From Salinicoccus sediminis (lineage in GTDB: Bacteria; Bacillota; Bacilli; Staphylococcales; Salinicoccaceae): a stretch of 64,000 nt of DNA. The stretch is taken from assembly GCF_000986795.1 (NCBI RefSeq), contig NZ_LAYZ01000026.1, positions 62,001 to 126,000 on the forward strand. Reading direction: 5' to 3'. The notes beneath the pieces are model-generated. The model saw only the letters and a program-made list of their open reading frames with translations, did not search any database and was not told the DNA's origin. Positions 25,975-34,658 of this stretch are shown piece after piece (within the stretch, counting starts at the first letter, position 1; every line of letters begins with the position of its first letter). Made by a program: the position numbers and the translations under genes.

Positions 25975-27072
25975 TTATTTGCTGGCTTCACTGATTTCGC
26001 TTACTGCAAGTATGGCGTTCGCAATCTCTTCCGGTGTGATTCTGTCGCTCAGGTTGGCGAATGTGTCTTCCGGATCTGTTGCGAGTTTGCCGACTTTCAC
26101 AAGGTCTTCGAAGCTTGTGTCTTCAAGATGCATCTCTTTGAGTGTCGTCGGCATACCGATTTTTTTATAAAATCCGATATACCTTTCCAGCGTTTCATCC
26201 GGACTGTTCTCAAGGACGAGCTGTACGAGTGTGCCGTAGGCCACTTTCTCGCCGTGGGAGAGATGGTGGATGTCACCGGAGAGTGAGGTGAAACCGTTGT
26301 GGATAGCGTGGGCTGCAGCCAGTCCGCCGTTTTCAAAGCCGAGGCCGGAAAGCAGTGTGTTTGCTTCGATGACTGCATCCACCTGCGGTGTCACGATGCC
26401 GTTTGAAGCGGCTTTATACGCAGCATGCCCGTGTTTGAAGATTGTTTCCTCACATTTTTCCGCAATCGCCATGGATGCGAGTGTCGGCTGGCCGCCGACC
26501 ATGTTGTCGCCGTTACTTTTTTGTGCCGCCCTCGCTTCGACCAAGGTAGCCATGGCGTCACTCATGCCGGAGGCGAACAGTTTGGCAGGCGCATTGACGA
26601 CGACGCCTGAATCGATGACGATCAGGTTCGGGTTCTTGTCATAGAACCTGTAGCCTGTGAATGCCCCTTCATCCGAATAGATGACCGACAGGGAACTGCT
26701 CGGCGCATCCGTCGATGCAGTGGTCGGTACAATGATGACCGGTGAGCCGAGGTCATCGGCAATCGCTTTGGACGTATCCAGCGTCTTGCCGCCGCCGACG
26801 CCGATGACGACGTCGGCGTCATTGTTTTTGGCAACTTCAGTCAGTCGGTCGATTTCAGCTTCTGAAGCTTCACCTTTGAATTCCTCGTATTTGAAATCGA
26901 TATCCGCATTTTTGAAGCTTTCGGTAATTCTTTCCTCAGTGATCGACCAGACCATTTCATCCGATATGACCAATGGTTTCCCGGCCAGTTTTCCTGTTTC
27001 TTCTCCCAGTGTTTCAAGGACACCTTGTCCCTGTAAATATTTTCCCGGGGATTGGAATACATATTTAGCCAT
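25975..27072 (-). CDS. gldA: glycerol dehydrogenase
   Basis: A 365-residue iron/zinc-dependent alcohol dehydrogenase of the GldA type, oxidising glycerol to dihydroxyacetone with NAD. IGVGGGKTLDTSKAIAD binds NAD, PTTASTDAPSSSLSVIY is the family signature, and metal ligands lie in MSDAMATLVEA (Asp), AAHAIHNGFT (His) and HHLSHGEKVAYG (His). Length is standard. TTGGAGGTC precedes the ATG. It is divergent from the antiporter gene. Confidence 0.92.
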   Translation of the reverse strand: MAKYVFQSPGKYLQGQGVLETLGEETGKLAGKPLVISDEMVWSITEERITESFKNADIDFKYEEFKGEASEAEIDRLTEVAKNNDADVVIGVGGGKTLDTSKAIADDLGSPVIIVPTTASTDAPSSSLSVIYSDEGAFTGYRFYDKNPNLIVIDSGVVVNAPAKLFASGMSDAMATLVEARAAQKSNGDNMVGGQPTLASMAIAEKCEETIFKHGHAAYKAASNGIVTPQVDAVIEANTLLSGLGFENGGLAAAHAIHNGFTSLSGDIHHLSHGEKVAYGTLVQLVLENSPDETLERYIGFYKKIGMPTTLKEMHLEDTSFEDLVKVGKLATDPEDTFANLSDRITPEEIANAILAVSEISEASK

Positions 27073-27261
27073 TTGAAAAGACCTCCAAATCTATTTTAAT
27101 GCTGTTTGCATACATATGTCTCTATCCGTTTTATGTCATTGCAAACATTCCACCGGCTCATTTCACATAAATGTCATTTTACAGATCCGGAACGTTCATG
27201 GATTACCGGTACTTCGTTTACTGATATAATTGCACTAATAAAATGTCTGAGGGGTGTATAT

Positions 27262-29058
27262 ATGGATCTGCCAATAATGCTGGTCATCGTCTTATTCATA
27301 AGTCTCGGCATATTCAGCCAGTGGCTGGCGGGGCTGATCAGATGGCCCGCCATCGTCGTCATGTCCATCGCCGGACTTCTGATTGGTCCGGTTTTCCAGT
27401 TTGCCAATCCGGAGCAGATGATGGGCAGCGATCTGTTCAGCACCATCGTCTCCCTGGCTGTTGCCGTCATTCTGTTCGAAGGCAGCAGCAACCTGGACTA
27501 CCGTGAATTGAAAGGGGTATCCAAGGCGGTCAGAAGGGTGATCACAATCGGTGCTGCCCTTGCCTGGATATTCGGCACTCTGTCAATGTACTATATACTG
27601 GGCTTCCCGCTGTCAGCTTCACTGGTAATGGCCGGTTTGCTCATCGTCACGGGACCTACGGTCATTACACCTTTGCTCAAGCAGGCAAAAATCAAAAACT
27701 CTGTAAATTCCATATTGAAATGGGAAGGAATCATACTGGACCCGGTGGGACCGCTGCTTGCACTGTTTTCATTCTATGTCTTCCAGGTCGTGGGTAACAA
27801 TTTCAGCGGCACCTATATATTTGAATTCCTCATCGGCTTCACTGTGGCGGCAGTGCTTGGCCTCGGTGGATCTTATCTGTTCCGTCTGCTGATCAGGAAA
27901 GAGTATATACCGCAGCATCTGATGCCGCCTGTACAGTTCGCTTTCATCCTGCTGATATTCAGCATCAACGAGGCGGTGCTCCACGAATCCGGATTGCTGT
28001 CAGTGACGATTTTCGGGCTGGCGATGGCGAGGATGAAAAACCGGAATCTCATCTACAAACAGTCTGACGAATTCATCGAGGAAATCTCTCTGATCCTGGT
28101 TTCCACGGTATTCATCCTGATCACGTCTTCCCTGACACGGGATGTGCTGATCAACGTGCTCAACTGGGAACTGTTCATATTCTGTCTGGTGATGATTCTA
28201 ATCGTGCGTCCATTATCCATCCATCTGTCCACGATCAATACGGAAATCGGCCTCAGGGAAAGATCATTCGTCGGAATGATTGCACCGCGCGGCATCGTCG
28301 CCCTCACAGTCGCCCAATTCTTTGCGGGTCTTTTCATCGATGCCGGTGTGCCGATGGCTGAAATGATCACACCTGTAACATTCGGCTTCGTTTTCGTCAC
28401 CGTTGTTGTCTACGGCTTCGGTTTCAAGCCCCTCAGCCAGGCGATGAATCTCTCGAGCACCAGTCCGCCGGGGGTGATCATCATCGGGGAAAATGAATTT
28501 TCACTGCAGCTGGCAAAAAAATTGAAGGACCACGGCATACCTGTCATGATGTCGGACCTGCTGCATTTCACCTCAAGCAGGGCGGAGGAGTTCGGTATTG
28601 AAACATACAGAGGGAACCTTCTGTCGGAAGAAGACCGCATCTATACTGATCTGACCAGTTATGACAGGTGTCTCCTGATGACCCGGTCCTATGTTTTGAA
28701 CAACCTTGCCTTCAATGAAATGTCCGCCGAATTCGGGTTGAGGAATGTCAAGATGCTGCCGATCTCCTCCATGGATCGGATCGTCAAATTCCGTCCCGAA
28801 GAATCACTCCGTCATCATATGCTCTTCGAAGAGACGCTCACCTATTACTGGCTGAATCAGTATATCGAAGACGCAGAAATCTCAGAAATGCCCGGCAGCG
28901 AAGCGGAAACCCTCAATGAAAATGACGTCGTTCTCTACCATATCGATGTGAATGGGAATGTGAGTTTCAAGCCGATCACGAGGGAGCTGGAGTATGCTGA
29001 AGATGGAGTCATCGGCTACTTGAAAGATGCGAAGAGATTCAGGGAAAATAATGAATGA
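27262..29058 (+). CDS. cation:proton antiporter with RCK/TrkA-like domain
   Basis: A 598-residue CPA1/NhaP-type antiporter: about twelve membrane helices over residues 1-395 including the GPTVITPLLKQAKIKNSVNSIL region with the TP/ND-type unwound helices and a conserved ARG stretch (IAPRGIVALTVAQFF). A TrkA-N-like nucleotide-binding domain follows from about 405 (VIIIGENEFSLQLAKKLKDH), then a cytosolic tail. It should exchange Na+ or K+ for H+; a regulatory nucleotide is likely. The ATG at 27262 after GAGGGGTG is preferred over a long upstream frame from 27106. Confidence 0.85.
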   Translation: MDLPIMLVIVLFISLGIFSQWLAGLIRWPAIVVMSIAGLLIGPVFQFANPEQMMGSDLFSTIVSLAVAVILFEGSSNLDYRELKGVSKAVRRVITIGAALAWIFGTLSMYYILGFPLSASLVMAGLLIVTGPTVITPLLKQAKIKNSVNSILKWEGIILDPVGPLLALFSFYVFQVVGNNFSGTYIFEFLIGFTVAAVLGLGGSYLFRLLIRKEYIPQHLMPPVQFAFILLIFSINEAVLHESGLLSVTIFGLAMARMKNRNLIYKQSDEFIEEISLILVSTVFILITSSLTRDVLINVLNWELFIFCLVMILIVRPLSIHLSTINTEIGLRERSFVGMIAPRGIVALTVAQFFAGLFIDAGVPMAEMITPVTFGFVFVTVVVYGFGFKPLSQAMNLSSTSPPGVIIIGENEFSLQLAKKLKDHGIPVMMSDLLHFTSSRAEEFGIETYRGNLLSEEDRIYTDLTSYDRCLLMTRSYVLNNLAFNEMSAEFGLRNVKMLPISSMDRIVKFRPEESLRHHMLFEETLTYYWLNQYIEDAEISEMPGSEAETLNENDVVLYHIDVNGNVSFKPITRELEYAEDGVIGYLKDAKRFRENNE

Positions 29059-29099
29059 CAAGGAATATATCACAAAGAATATAATGCTGGAGGCGTCAC

Positions 29100-29579
29100 A
29101 TGAGTGTCTGGTTTCTGTTTAATGCCGCGCTGCTCTTATGGGCAGTCTGGAATGTCACGGCGGGGCTTTCGACCCATACGACATATGTTCATATAATACT
29201 GGGATTCGCCGGCTTCCTGTTCTTTATATTCAACTGGACACGGAACGCGGTGTTTTCAACCATCCGCAACGTTGAAAGCAGGGCAGTCAAAGTGAAGCTT
29301 GCCCGGATGTCGAAACGCATTGTCCCTTATCACAGATGGACAGGGACGACTGCCCTGATCCTCATCATGCTGCACGGTATGTCTGTGATCAGTTTCTATA
29401 GTTTCGATCTGTCGAACATGAAGATATTGACCGGGATGCTTGCAGCTCTGAACCTGCTTATTCTCGTACTGTCCGGCTGGTACCGGCTGTTGTTCGATTC
29501 CAGCTTGAAGATCAGGAGGCTGCACATCGGTCTTGGCATTTCAATGTTCTGTCTTACGGTGCTCCATTTCATCTTCTGA
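29100..29579 (+). CDS. membrane protein, possible b-type cytochrome
   Basis: A 159-residue protein with about five membrane helices. Several histidines sit inside or at the ends of helices: VPYHRWTGTTALILIMLHGM, RRLHIGLGISMF and VLHFIF. Paired histidines 12-14 residues apart in adjacent helices resemble the haem-binding pattern of ferric-reductase-like or cytochrome b561-type proteins, so a b-haem role is plausible but not shown. GGAGGCG precedes the ATG; it lies 41 bases after the antiporter and may be cotranscribed. Confidence 0.6.
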   Translation: MSVWFLFNAALLLWAVWNVTAGLSTHTTYVHIILGFAGFLFFIFNWTRNAVFSTIRNVESRAVKVKLARMSKRIVPYHRWTGTTALILIMLHGMSVISFYSFDLSNMKILTGMLAALNLLILVLSGWYRLLFDSSLKIRRLHIGLGISMFCLTVLHFIF

Positions 29580-29660
29580 TGTACCCGGGTAAAAGAAATC
29601 CCTGGCAACAGAGGGTTTATCCACTCCCCGCACAGTCAATCGGTCATCGTTATCGCCGGA

Positions 29661-30080
29661 TTGTTATATACACTCGTTAAAATGTATGCAGTTCTGACGG
29701 GTGCAGGTCGTTACGGATTTGACCGGCTGCCATTATCCGTATACATGGGCTGGGTGACGATAGCGGCTCTCGTGAATATCTTTGCATTGGCAGTGAATAA
29801 TGATGTTGAAACTTTCATCGGTCTGAACGAGCTTCCCTGGACAATCATCATGCTGGTTTTTGCGGCCCTGGCCGGCATAACAGTGGCACTGCGCTTTGAG
29901 GACTGGCTGTACCCGCTTGTATTCATCTGGCCGTATTTTGGCATCTATGCAGAAAATGACAGTATGTATATGAGTCTTGATACGACACTGCTGATAACTG
30001 CCCTGGCATTGCTGGCTGCCGCTGTCATGGCGGTCAGCAGAAGGCAAGGCGGGCAGCCTGACAGAAAAAGCTCCGGATAA
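29661..30080 (+). pseudogene. C-terminal fragment resembling tryptophan-rich TspO-like proteins
   Basis: An open frame encodes about 139 hydrophobic residues. The stretch RLPLSVYMGWVTIAALVNIF resembles the middle of TspO-like/tryptophan-rich sensory proteins of about 260 residues, where an N-terminal half with three more helices is expected. Here nothing equivalent precedes it: the frame is open back to the previous gene's stop but the encoded residues look non-protein-like, and neither the TTG at 29661 nor the ATG at 29682 has a ribosome-binding site. Probably an N-terminally truncated remnant; a short functional gene cannot be excluded. Confidence 0.45.
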
Positions 30081-30098
30081 CAACTCCGGAGCTTTTTT
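30065..30098. terminator. bidirectional terminator
   Basis: GCTCCGGA pairs with TCCGGAGC, flanked by five A residues and six T residues, between convergent genes. Confidence 0.85.
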
Positions 30099-30105
30099 AA
30101 TATCC

Positions 30106-30612
30106 TCATTTCAGCTGCAGGTCGGTCAGGCATGTGCTGTCCCCTTCAAAAGTGGAGAACTCGTAGCTGCCTCCCTTACCATCATATGAAATGTCTATCG
30201 TATAATTTTTGTCGCTCGGCAGCCAGAAATCCATGAAGCCGTTATCGAGTGTAGTGACAGTTTCGTCGACATGGACATTGCCTTCATCATCGGTGATCTT
30301 CACATCCATATCTGCATTCACCAGTTCGCCTTGGCAGCCGGTCAGGCTGTGGATACTGCAGGGATGGGTGTATGTAATGAACGGTGCGATTGAAACGAAG
30401 AATTCACCGTTTGGCAGGTCATATATCTGCTCTCCGCTGTCATCGGTGACCATCAGTGATTCAGAGTCGATGGAAGCGGACTCTGCAATATTGCCTGCAC
30501 TGAGTTCCGCAACATATTCCTTGGTGCTGCCTGCATCACTTTCCGCATTGCCGGAACACCCGGCGAGGATTGCGAGCACTCCGATAAGTGGTACCCATAG
30601 ATATCTTTTCAT
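30106..30612 (-). CDS. cueP: CueP-family copper-binding lipoprotein
   Basis: A 168-residue lipoprotein with signal peptide and lipobox LAGC. The mature part matches CueP, the periplasmic copper-binding protein of Salmonella: FFVSIAPFITYTHPCSIHSL, TGCQGELVNADM, the glycine/tryptophan segment DNGFMDFWLPSD and the terminal STCLTDLQLK. The Cys and His residues of these motifs are the metal-site candidates. In a Gram-positive cell it would sit on the outer face of the membrane. No copper ATPase or CsoR gene is nearby. A GGAGGG site precedes the ATG. Confidence 0.82.
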   Translation of the reverse strand: MKRYLWVPLIGVLAILAGCSGNAESDAGSTKEYVAELSAGNIAESASIDSESLMVTDDSGEQIYDLPNGEFFVSIAPFITYTHPCSIHSLTGCQGELVNADMDVKITDDEGNVHVDETVTTLDNGFMDFWLPSDKNYTIDISYDGKGGSYEFSTFEGDSTCLTDLQLK

Positions 30613-30742
30613 GCATATCCCTCCTTTTTCCTCCATTATATCAACGCCTGGGTTTAAAAGACTCCGTGAATATAACGACTTTATGAACTGTACAGGCGTG
30701 ATACCATGAAACTATGACAAAATTTTGGAAGAGGGGACAGGG

Positions 30743-31600
30743 ATGCGGACAGAGGAGGAAATGATGGCTCTGATAAAAGCCATCGTAAACGAGGATGCGC
30801 GCGTCAGGATGCTGATGCTTGAAGGTTCACGGACCAATGTAAATATCCAGAAAGATGAATGGCAGGATTATGATATTACATTTTTTACTGATGATATCGC
30901 TTCTTTTCTGCAGGATGAATCATGGCTGAAAGCGTTCGGGGAAATAATCATGATGCAGACACCGGAGGCCATGGAGTTGTTTCCGGCTGAGGAAAAGGGG
31001 TATTCCTATCTTATGATGCTGGATGACTACAGCAAGGTCGATCTGACACTGATGGAGCTTGAAGATCTGGAGGAATATCTCGCAGAGGCCGGCCTCACGG
31101 AAGTGCTGATCGACAAGGATGGCAGGATGACTGAGGAAATCATCCCGACGGATGAAGCATTCCATGTAAGGAAACCGACCGCTGCCGAATTCGATGACAG
31201 CTGCAACGAGTTCTGGCATGTGACTTCGTATGTGGTCAAAGGATTGTGCCGTGGCGAAATACTGTATGCCATCGATCATCTGAACGGGATACTCCGTCCC
31301 GAACTGCTGCGCATGCTGTCATGGAAAGCATGCGTGGAGAACGGATTTTCGCTGAGTGTCGGCAAAAATTATAAATTCATCGACCGGTATATGGCTGAAG
31401 CAACGTGGGATAAACTGCTTGACTCCTATAATATGGGGTCAATAAGGCAGTGCTGGGAAAGCTTGTTCATCATCCATGAACTGTTCAGGGAGGCTTCCTG
31501 TGAAGTGGCAGAACTAATCGGCTGCACATATCCGTATTACGATGAAAACATCTCCAGGTTCACCGAAGATATGTACAAGCTGTACGGGAAGGGGAACTGA
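30743..31600 (+). CDS. aminoglycoside 6-adenylyltransferase-like protein
   Basis: A 285-residue protein of the ANT(6)/AadK family. The nucleotidyltransferase signature is MLEGSRTNVN with the acidic DYDITFF (D-x-D) about 20 residues later, and WHVTSYVVKGLCRGEILYA with YKFIDRYM lies in the C-terminal helical domain. Family members adenylylate streptomycin, but chromosomal homologues are often of unknown substrate. ATG at 30743 after GAGGGGACAGG. It is followed two bases later by a second nucleotidyltransferase gene. Confidence 0.82.
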   Translation: MRTEEEMMALIKAIVNEDARVRMLMLEGSRTNVNIQKDEWQDYDITFFTDDIASFLQDESWLKAFGEIIMMQTPEAMELFPAEEKGYSYLMMLDDYSKVDLTLMELEDLEEYLAEAGLTEVLIDKDGRMTEEIIPTDEAFHVRKPTAAEFDDSCNEFWHVTSYVVKGLCRGEILYAIDHLNGILRPELLRMLSWKACVENGFSLSVGKNYKFIDRYMAEATWDKLLDSYNMGSIRQCWESLFIIHELFREASCEVAELIGCTYPYYDENISRFTEDMYKLYGKGN

Positions 31601-31602
31601 CA

Positions 31603-32397
31603 GTGAATGGATATGATAAGAAGGCAAGACGGCAGATTGATGAAGTTCTTGAAGTGTCCAAAAGGGTGATCGGCCAGTCAATGAAAGCGGCGTATCTGTT
31701 CGGCTCGACTGCAGCAGGTGGATTAAAGAAAGACAGTGACATAGATATACTCATCATGTGCAAAAGAGAGCTGAGAGCCTGCGAGAAGCGACAGCTGATA
31801 GATGCGTACATGAAAATATCAGGTGAAATTGGTAATCCTGAAAATAAGAGGTATATGGAAATTACAATTGTGGATGAATCCGATATCTCACCATGGCATT
31901 ATCCGCCCAAACAGGAAGTCCTGTACGGTGAATGGCTCAGACAGGATTTTGAGGCAGGAGAAGTTCCGGTAAAAGAGGAGAATCCCGATCTCGTCATTGT
32001 TTTAAAACAGCTTCTGGATAACCATTACATACTGTATGGCGATAAGCCGGAGGAGTTTATTCCTGAAATACCGGATACAGATGTTAAGAAAGCAATCAGA
32101 GATACGTTGCCGGAACTGATGGAAAGCTATGCAGGTGACGAAAGGAATACGCTGCTCACACTGTGCCGGATGATAGTGACTGTGAAAACAGGTGAAATCA
32201 TACCGAAACACCATGCGGCAGAGAGAGTGCAAAATAGTCTTCCTGAAAATCACCAGGAACTGCTGCAATGTGCAATCTCGGGTTATCTTGGTGAGTACGA
32301 CGACAGGGGCAGCTATAAGGGAGAAGACATGAAATCGCTGGTTGATTACCTGGGGAGGGCTCTGGGTAAATTATTAGTAGAAGGCAACCAGCTTTAG
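31603..32397 (+). CDS. AadA/ANT(9)-like aminoglycoside nucleotidyltransferase
   Basis: A 264-residue protein with an N-terminal nucleotidyltransferase domain: AAYLFGSTAAGGLKKDSDID gives the G-S...D-x-D metal site, and a C-terminal domain with LTLCRMIVTVKTGEIIPKHHAAE matches the AadA/ANT(3'')(9) (DUF4111) helical domain. Such enzymes modify spectinomycin or streptomycin. GTG start at 31603 with GGGGAACT overlapping the end of the preceding gene, so the two are one operon. Resistance is inference from family. Confidence 0.8.
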   Translation: MNGYDKKARRQIDEVLEVSKRVIGQSMKAAYLFGSTAAGGLKKDSDIDILIMCKRELRACEKRQLIDAYMKISGEIGNPENKRYMEITIVDESDISPWHYPPKQEVLYGEWLRQDFEAGEVPVKEENPDLVIVLKQLLDNHYILYGDKPEEFIPEIPDTDVKKAIRDTLPELMESYAGDERNTLLTLCRMIVTVKTGEIIPKHHAAERVQNSLPENHQELLQCAISGYLGEYDDRGSYKGEDMKSLVDYLGRALGKLLVEGNQL

Positions 32398-32415
32398 AAT
32401 GGAGACTGATCACAC

Positions 32416-32808
32416 ATGACAAATAACAATGAAATGATAGATACCGCAGACAGGTGGATTGAATACTGCAATGAGCAGGACCTCGAAGGCCTGGCTGGAA
32501 TCACAGCGGAAGAGCTTGAAGTCCACGGACCGAAAGGTACGGCGACAATCGATAAGACAGGGCTGAAAGAGTGGATGGAACGGGCGAACCTGAAACTTGA
32601 AACGTTTGAACATTACGCCAGGGACAACAAAGTCGTCATGGGGCAGCACGGCATCTGGCTGGACACAAACGGCGCTGTCAAAGGGGAGCAGGATGTATAC
32701 ACAGTGCTTGTATTCGACAGGGAAAAGGTGGGCGCTCTGGGGCGCTTTGATGACAAAGAGCAGGCATTTGATGTCACCGGCCTTGAAGAGGGAGACCGGA
32801 TAAGATGA
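32416..32808 (+). CDS. NTF2/SnoaL-like protein
   Basis: A 130-residue single-domain protein with the cone-shaped NTF2-like fold: an N-terminal helix (IDTADRWIEYCNEQDLEGLA), then strands including AEELEVHGPKGTATI and a repeated beta pattern ending FDVTGLEEGDRIR. Members bind small ligands or are enzymes; no function is evident. It follows the nucleotidyltransferase pair by 18 bases and may be in the same transcript. A palindrome TTTCCAGCTGGAAA lies just after it but has no T tract. Confidence 0.65.
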   Translation: MTNNNEMIDTADRWIEYCNEQDLEGLAGITAEELEVHGPKGTATIDKTGLKEWMERANLKLETFEHYARDNKVVMGQHGIWLDTNGAVKGEQDVYTVLVFDREKVGALGRFDDKEQAFDVTGLEEGDRIR

Positions 32809-32880
32809 AAAGCTCTTAATTTCCAGCTGGAAATGTGGTAGAATAACATTATAAATATTGTACGGAAGGAGATTTTAAAA

Positions 32881-32922
32881 ATGGGTGTCCCTAGAATTTG
32901 GCAATCACTTTTGAATAACTAA
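32881..32922 (+). CDS. leader peptide MGVPRIWQSLLNN
   Basis: A 13-codon frame directly after a strong AAGGAGAT site, seven bases before its ATG. It lies at the 5' end of the attenuator for the downstream ABC-F gene, and its codons include one arm of the leader hairpin. Its role is presumably to stall antibiotic-bound ribosomes. Confidence 0.75.
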   Translation: MGVPRIWQSLLNN

Positions 32923-33009
32923 CTTAATATTAATATTCAAAAGTCTTGCTATAACTATATTCTGAAGGGACGGGTGTATCCATTTTTAGGATGATCCTGA
33001 AAACGCGCG

Positions 33010-33036
33010 GAGATAGCATAAGGCTGTCTCTTTTTT
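33010..33036 (+). terminator. attenuator terminator
   Basis: GAGATAGC pairs with GCTGTCTC (one G-T pair) over a five-base loop, followed by six T; 49 bases before the ABC-F start. Confidence 0.8.
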
Positions 33037-33084
33037 GTGTGTGTAAAAATATAGTTTGCAGACTCATAAGGAGTGCAAATTATA

Positions 33085-34539
33085 ATGAATGAACTATCAG
33101 TGAAATTGAAGGACATTGATGTGAGTTTTGGCAACAAGGACGTATTGAAGATTGGTGAACTGACGGCGTATATGAATGACAGGATTGCCATCATCGGGCC
33201 GAATGGTGCCGGCAAGTCGACGCTGCTCAAGATCATCGCGGGAGATTTCAAAGGGTTTGAAGGGACTGTGCAGCGTGAGATGGATTTCAATTACTTTGCC
33301 CAGATCGACGAGCTGGATGCGGCAGTGGATGACAGCTTCAACTTTGAACTGTTGAGCCGGCTGAATGTCCCCGACAATACGAATCTAAGCGGCGGGGAGG
33401 AGACGAAGTTTCGTCTGGCGCAGGCGCTCTCCGAGTATAAGCTCGGTCTGCTGCTGGATGAGCCGACGACCCACCTGGACCAGGAGAGTGTGAATCTGCT
33501 GATCGATGAACTGGAATATTATTTCGGCACTTTGATATTCGTCAGCCACGACCGGCATTTCATCAACAGTATGGCGGATAAGATATGGGAAGTGTCCGAC
33601 GGCAGTGTCCGTGAATACACCGGAAACTACGATGACTATGAGGAGCAGAAAGAACAGGAAAACCTGGAGCATGAGCGCCAGTACCGGAGTTTTGTCAGTG
33701 AGAAGAAGCGGCTTGAGGCTGCAGCACAGAAGCAGATGGAAAAGGCTGCGAAGATGGGCGGGGACAAAGCCAGGAAACAGGATATCAAACCGGACCGGCT
33801 GAGTTCGAGCAAACAGAAGGACACCGTGCAGAAGCAGGCATTCAAAGCCGCCAAATCCATTGAATCGAGGCTCGGCCGGCTGGATGAAGTGGAGCGTATG
33901 GAAGACGGTACGTCACTGAGATTCCCGATGTCTGAAGCGATGGAAATCCACAACAAATTCCCGGTCATGGGACAGGATGTGACCGTGAAACGCGGAGACA
34001 GGGTACTGCTCGACAGAGTGAGTTTCCAGTTCCCGTTGGGCCGGACGGTCGCCATTATCGGAAATAATGGCTCCGGGAAATCCAGTCTGCTGCATGAAAT
34101 CATGGAAGATGCCGAAGGCATGGACATTTCACCGAAAGTGAAGATTGAAAGCTACCGGCAGATGGACTATAAGATGTTCACTGATGAACCGGTGATCAGA
34201 TATCTGATGAAACAGACCGAATTCCGGGAACCGCTGGTGAGGAGCATACTGCAGAACCTGGGGTTCAGCCAGGATGAAGTGACAAAGCCGCTCCATGATC
34301 TGAGCGGCGGAGAGGCGACGAGAGTATCGCTCGCTTTGATGTTCGTCAGGCCGTCCAATGTCATCATACTGGATGAACCGACGAACTTCATAGATCTGAA
34401 CACTATTGAAGCTCTGGAGACATTCATCAGAGCGTACAGGGGGACCATCATCCTGACTTCCCACGACAAATACTTCGTCGAGCGGACGGCGGATCTGGTG
34501 TATGAAATCAGAAATGGGAAACTGGACAGAATGGAATAG
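33085..34539 (+). CDS. Msr-like ABC-F ribosomal protection protein
   Basis: A 484-residue ABC-F protein: two ATP-binding cassettes and no membrane segment. Cassette 1 has GPNGAGKST, LSGGEETKFRLAQAL and LLLDEPTTHLD; cassette 2 has GNNGSGKSS, LSGGEATRVSLALMF and IILDEPTNFID. The interdomain linker (about residues 195-285) is long and basic with DRLSSSKQKDTVQKQ, like staphylococcal MsrA (488 residues), which dislodges macrolides and streptogramins from ribosomes. The attenuator and leader peptide upstream support a drug-resistance role. Start ATG at 33085 after AAGGAG. Which drug is not readable. Confidence 0.85.
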   Translation: MNELSVKLKDIDVSFGNKDVLKIGELTAYMNDRIAIIGPNGAGKSTLLKIIAGDFKGFEGTVQREMDFNYFAQIDELDAAVDDSFNFELLSRLNVPDNTNLSGGEETKFRLAQALSEYKLGLLLDEPTTHLDQESVNLLIDELEYYFGTLIFVSHDRHFINSMADKIWEVSDGSVREYTGNYDDYEEQKEQENLEHERQYRSFVSEKKRLEAAAQKQMEKAAKMGGDKARKQDIKPDRLSSSKQKDTVQKQAFKAAKSIESRLGRLDEVERMEDGTSLRFPMSEAMEIHNKFPVMGQDVTVKRGDRVLLDRVSFQFPLGRTVAIIGNNGSGKSSLLHEIMEDAEGMDISPKVKIESYRQMDYKMFTDEPVIRYLMKQTEFREPLVRSILQNLGFSQDEVTKPLHDLSGGEATRVSLALMFVRPSNVIILDEPTNFIDLNTIEALETFIRAYRGTIILTSHDKYFVERTADLVYEIRNGKLDRME

Positions 34540-34556
34540 GAAAGCTGTTTATTAGA

Positions 34557-34586
34557 AAAGTATGGATAGCCTCCATACTTTTTTTA
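34557..34586 (+). terminator. intrinsic terminator
   Basis: AAAGTATGGA pairs with TCCATACTTT, followed by a run of T. Confidence 0.85.
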
Positions 34587-34616
34587 TTGCACAGCAGAGA
34601 AAAAGGATGTTATAAT
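34587..34616 (+). promoter_or_regulatory. promoter of tetR-SMR operon
   Basis: TTGCAC (34587-34592) and TATAAT (34611-34616) spaced 18 bases, starting directly after the previous terminator. Confidence 0.75.
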
Positions 34617-34621
34617 TACTA

Positions 34622-34637
34622 TACTGAACGGTCAGTA
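34622..34637 (+). promoter_or_regulatory. TetR-type operator
   Basis: TACTGA-ACGG-TCAGTA is a perfect inverted repeat covering the expected transcription start, 21 bases before the tetR start. Site type and position fit autorepression by the TetR protein encoded next. Confidence 0.75.
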
Positions 34638-34658
34638 AAGTGAATTTGGGGTGAAAGA

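Larger units (their letters stand above)
32866..33036 (+). promoter_or_regulatory. transcription attenuator of the ABC-F gene
   Basis: The leader contains a translated peptide (32881-32922), a segment 32887-32897 able to pair with 32959-32971 (GTCCCT/AGGGAC and AGAAT/ATTCT), and a terminator GAGATAGC-loop-GCTGTCTC plus six T at 33010-33036. The terminator's left arm (33013-33022) can instead pair with CTTGCTAT at 32945-32952. This mutually exclusive layout is the one known for antibiotic-induced ABC-F and erm genes: a ribosome stalled on the leader should favour read-through. The exact switching path is inference. Confidence 0.75.

Noticed and set aside
32819-32832. TTTCCAGCTGGAAA as a terminator
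   Set aside because: Perfect palindrome but short, without loop or T tract; left unassigned.
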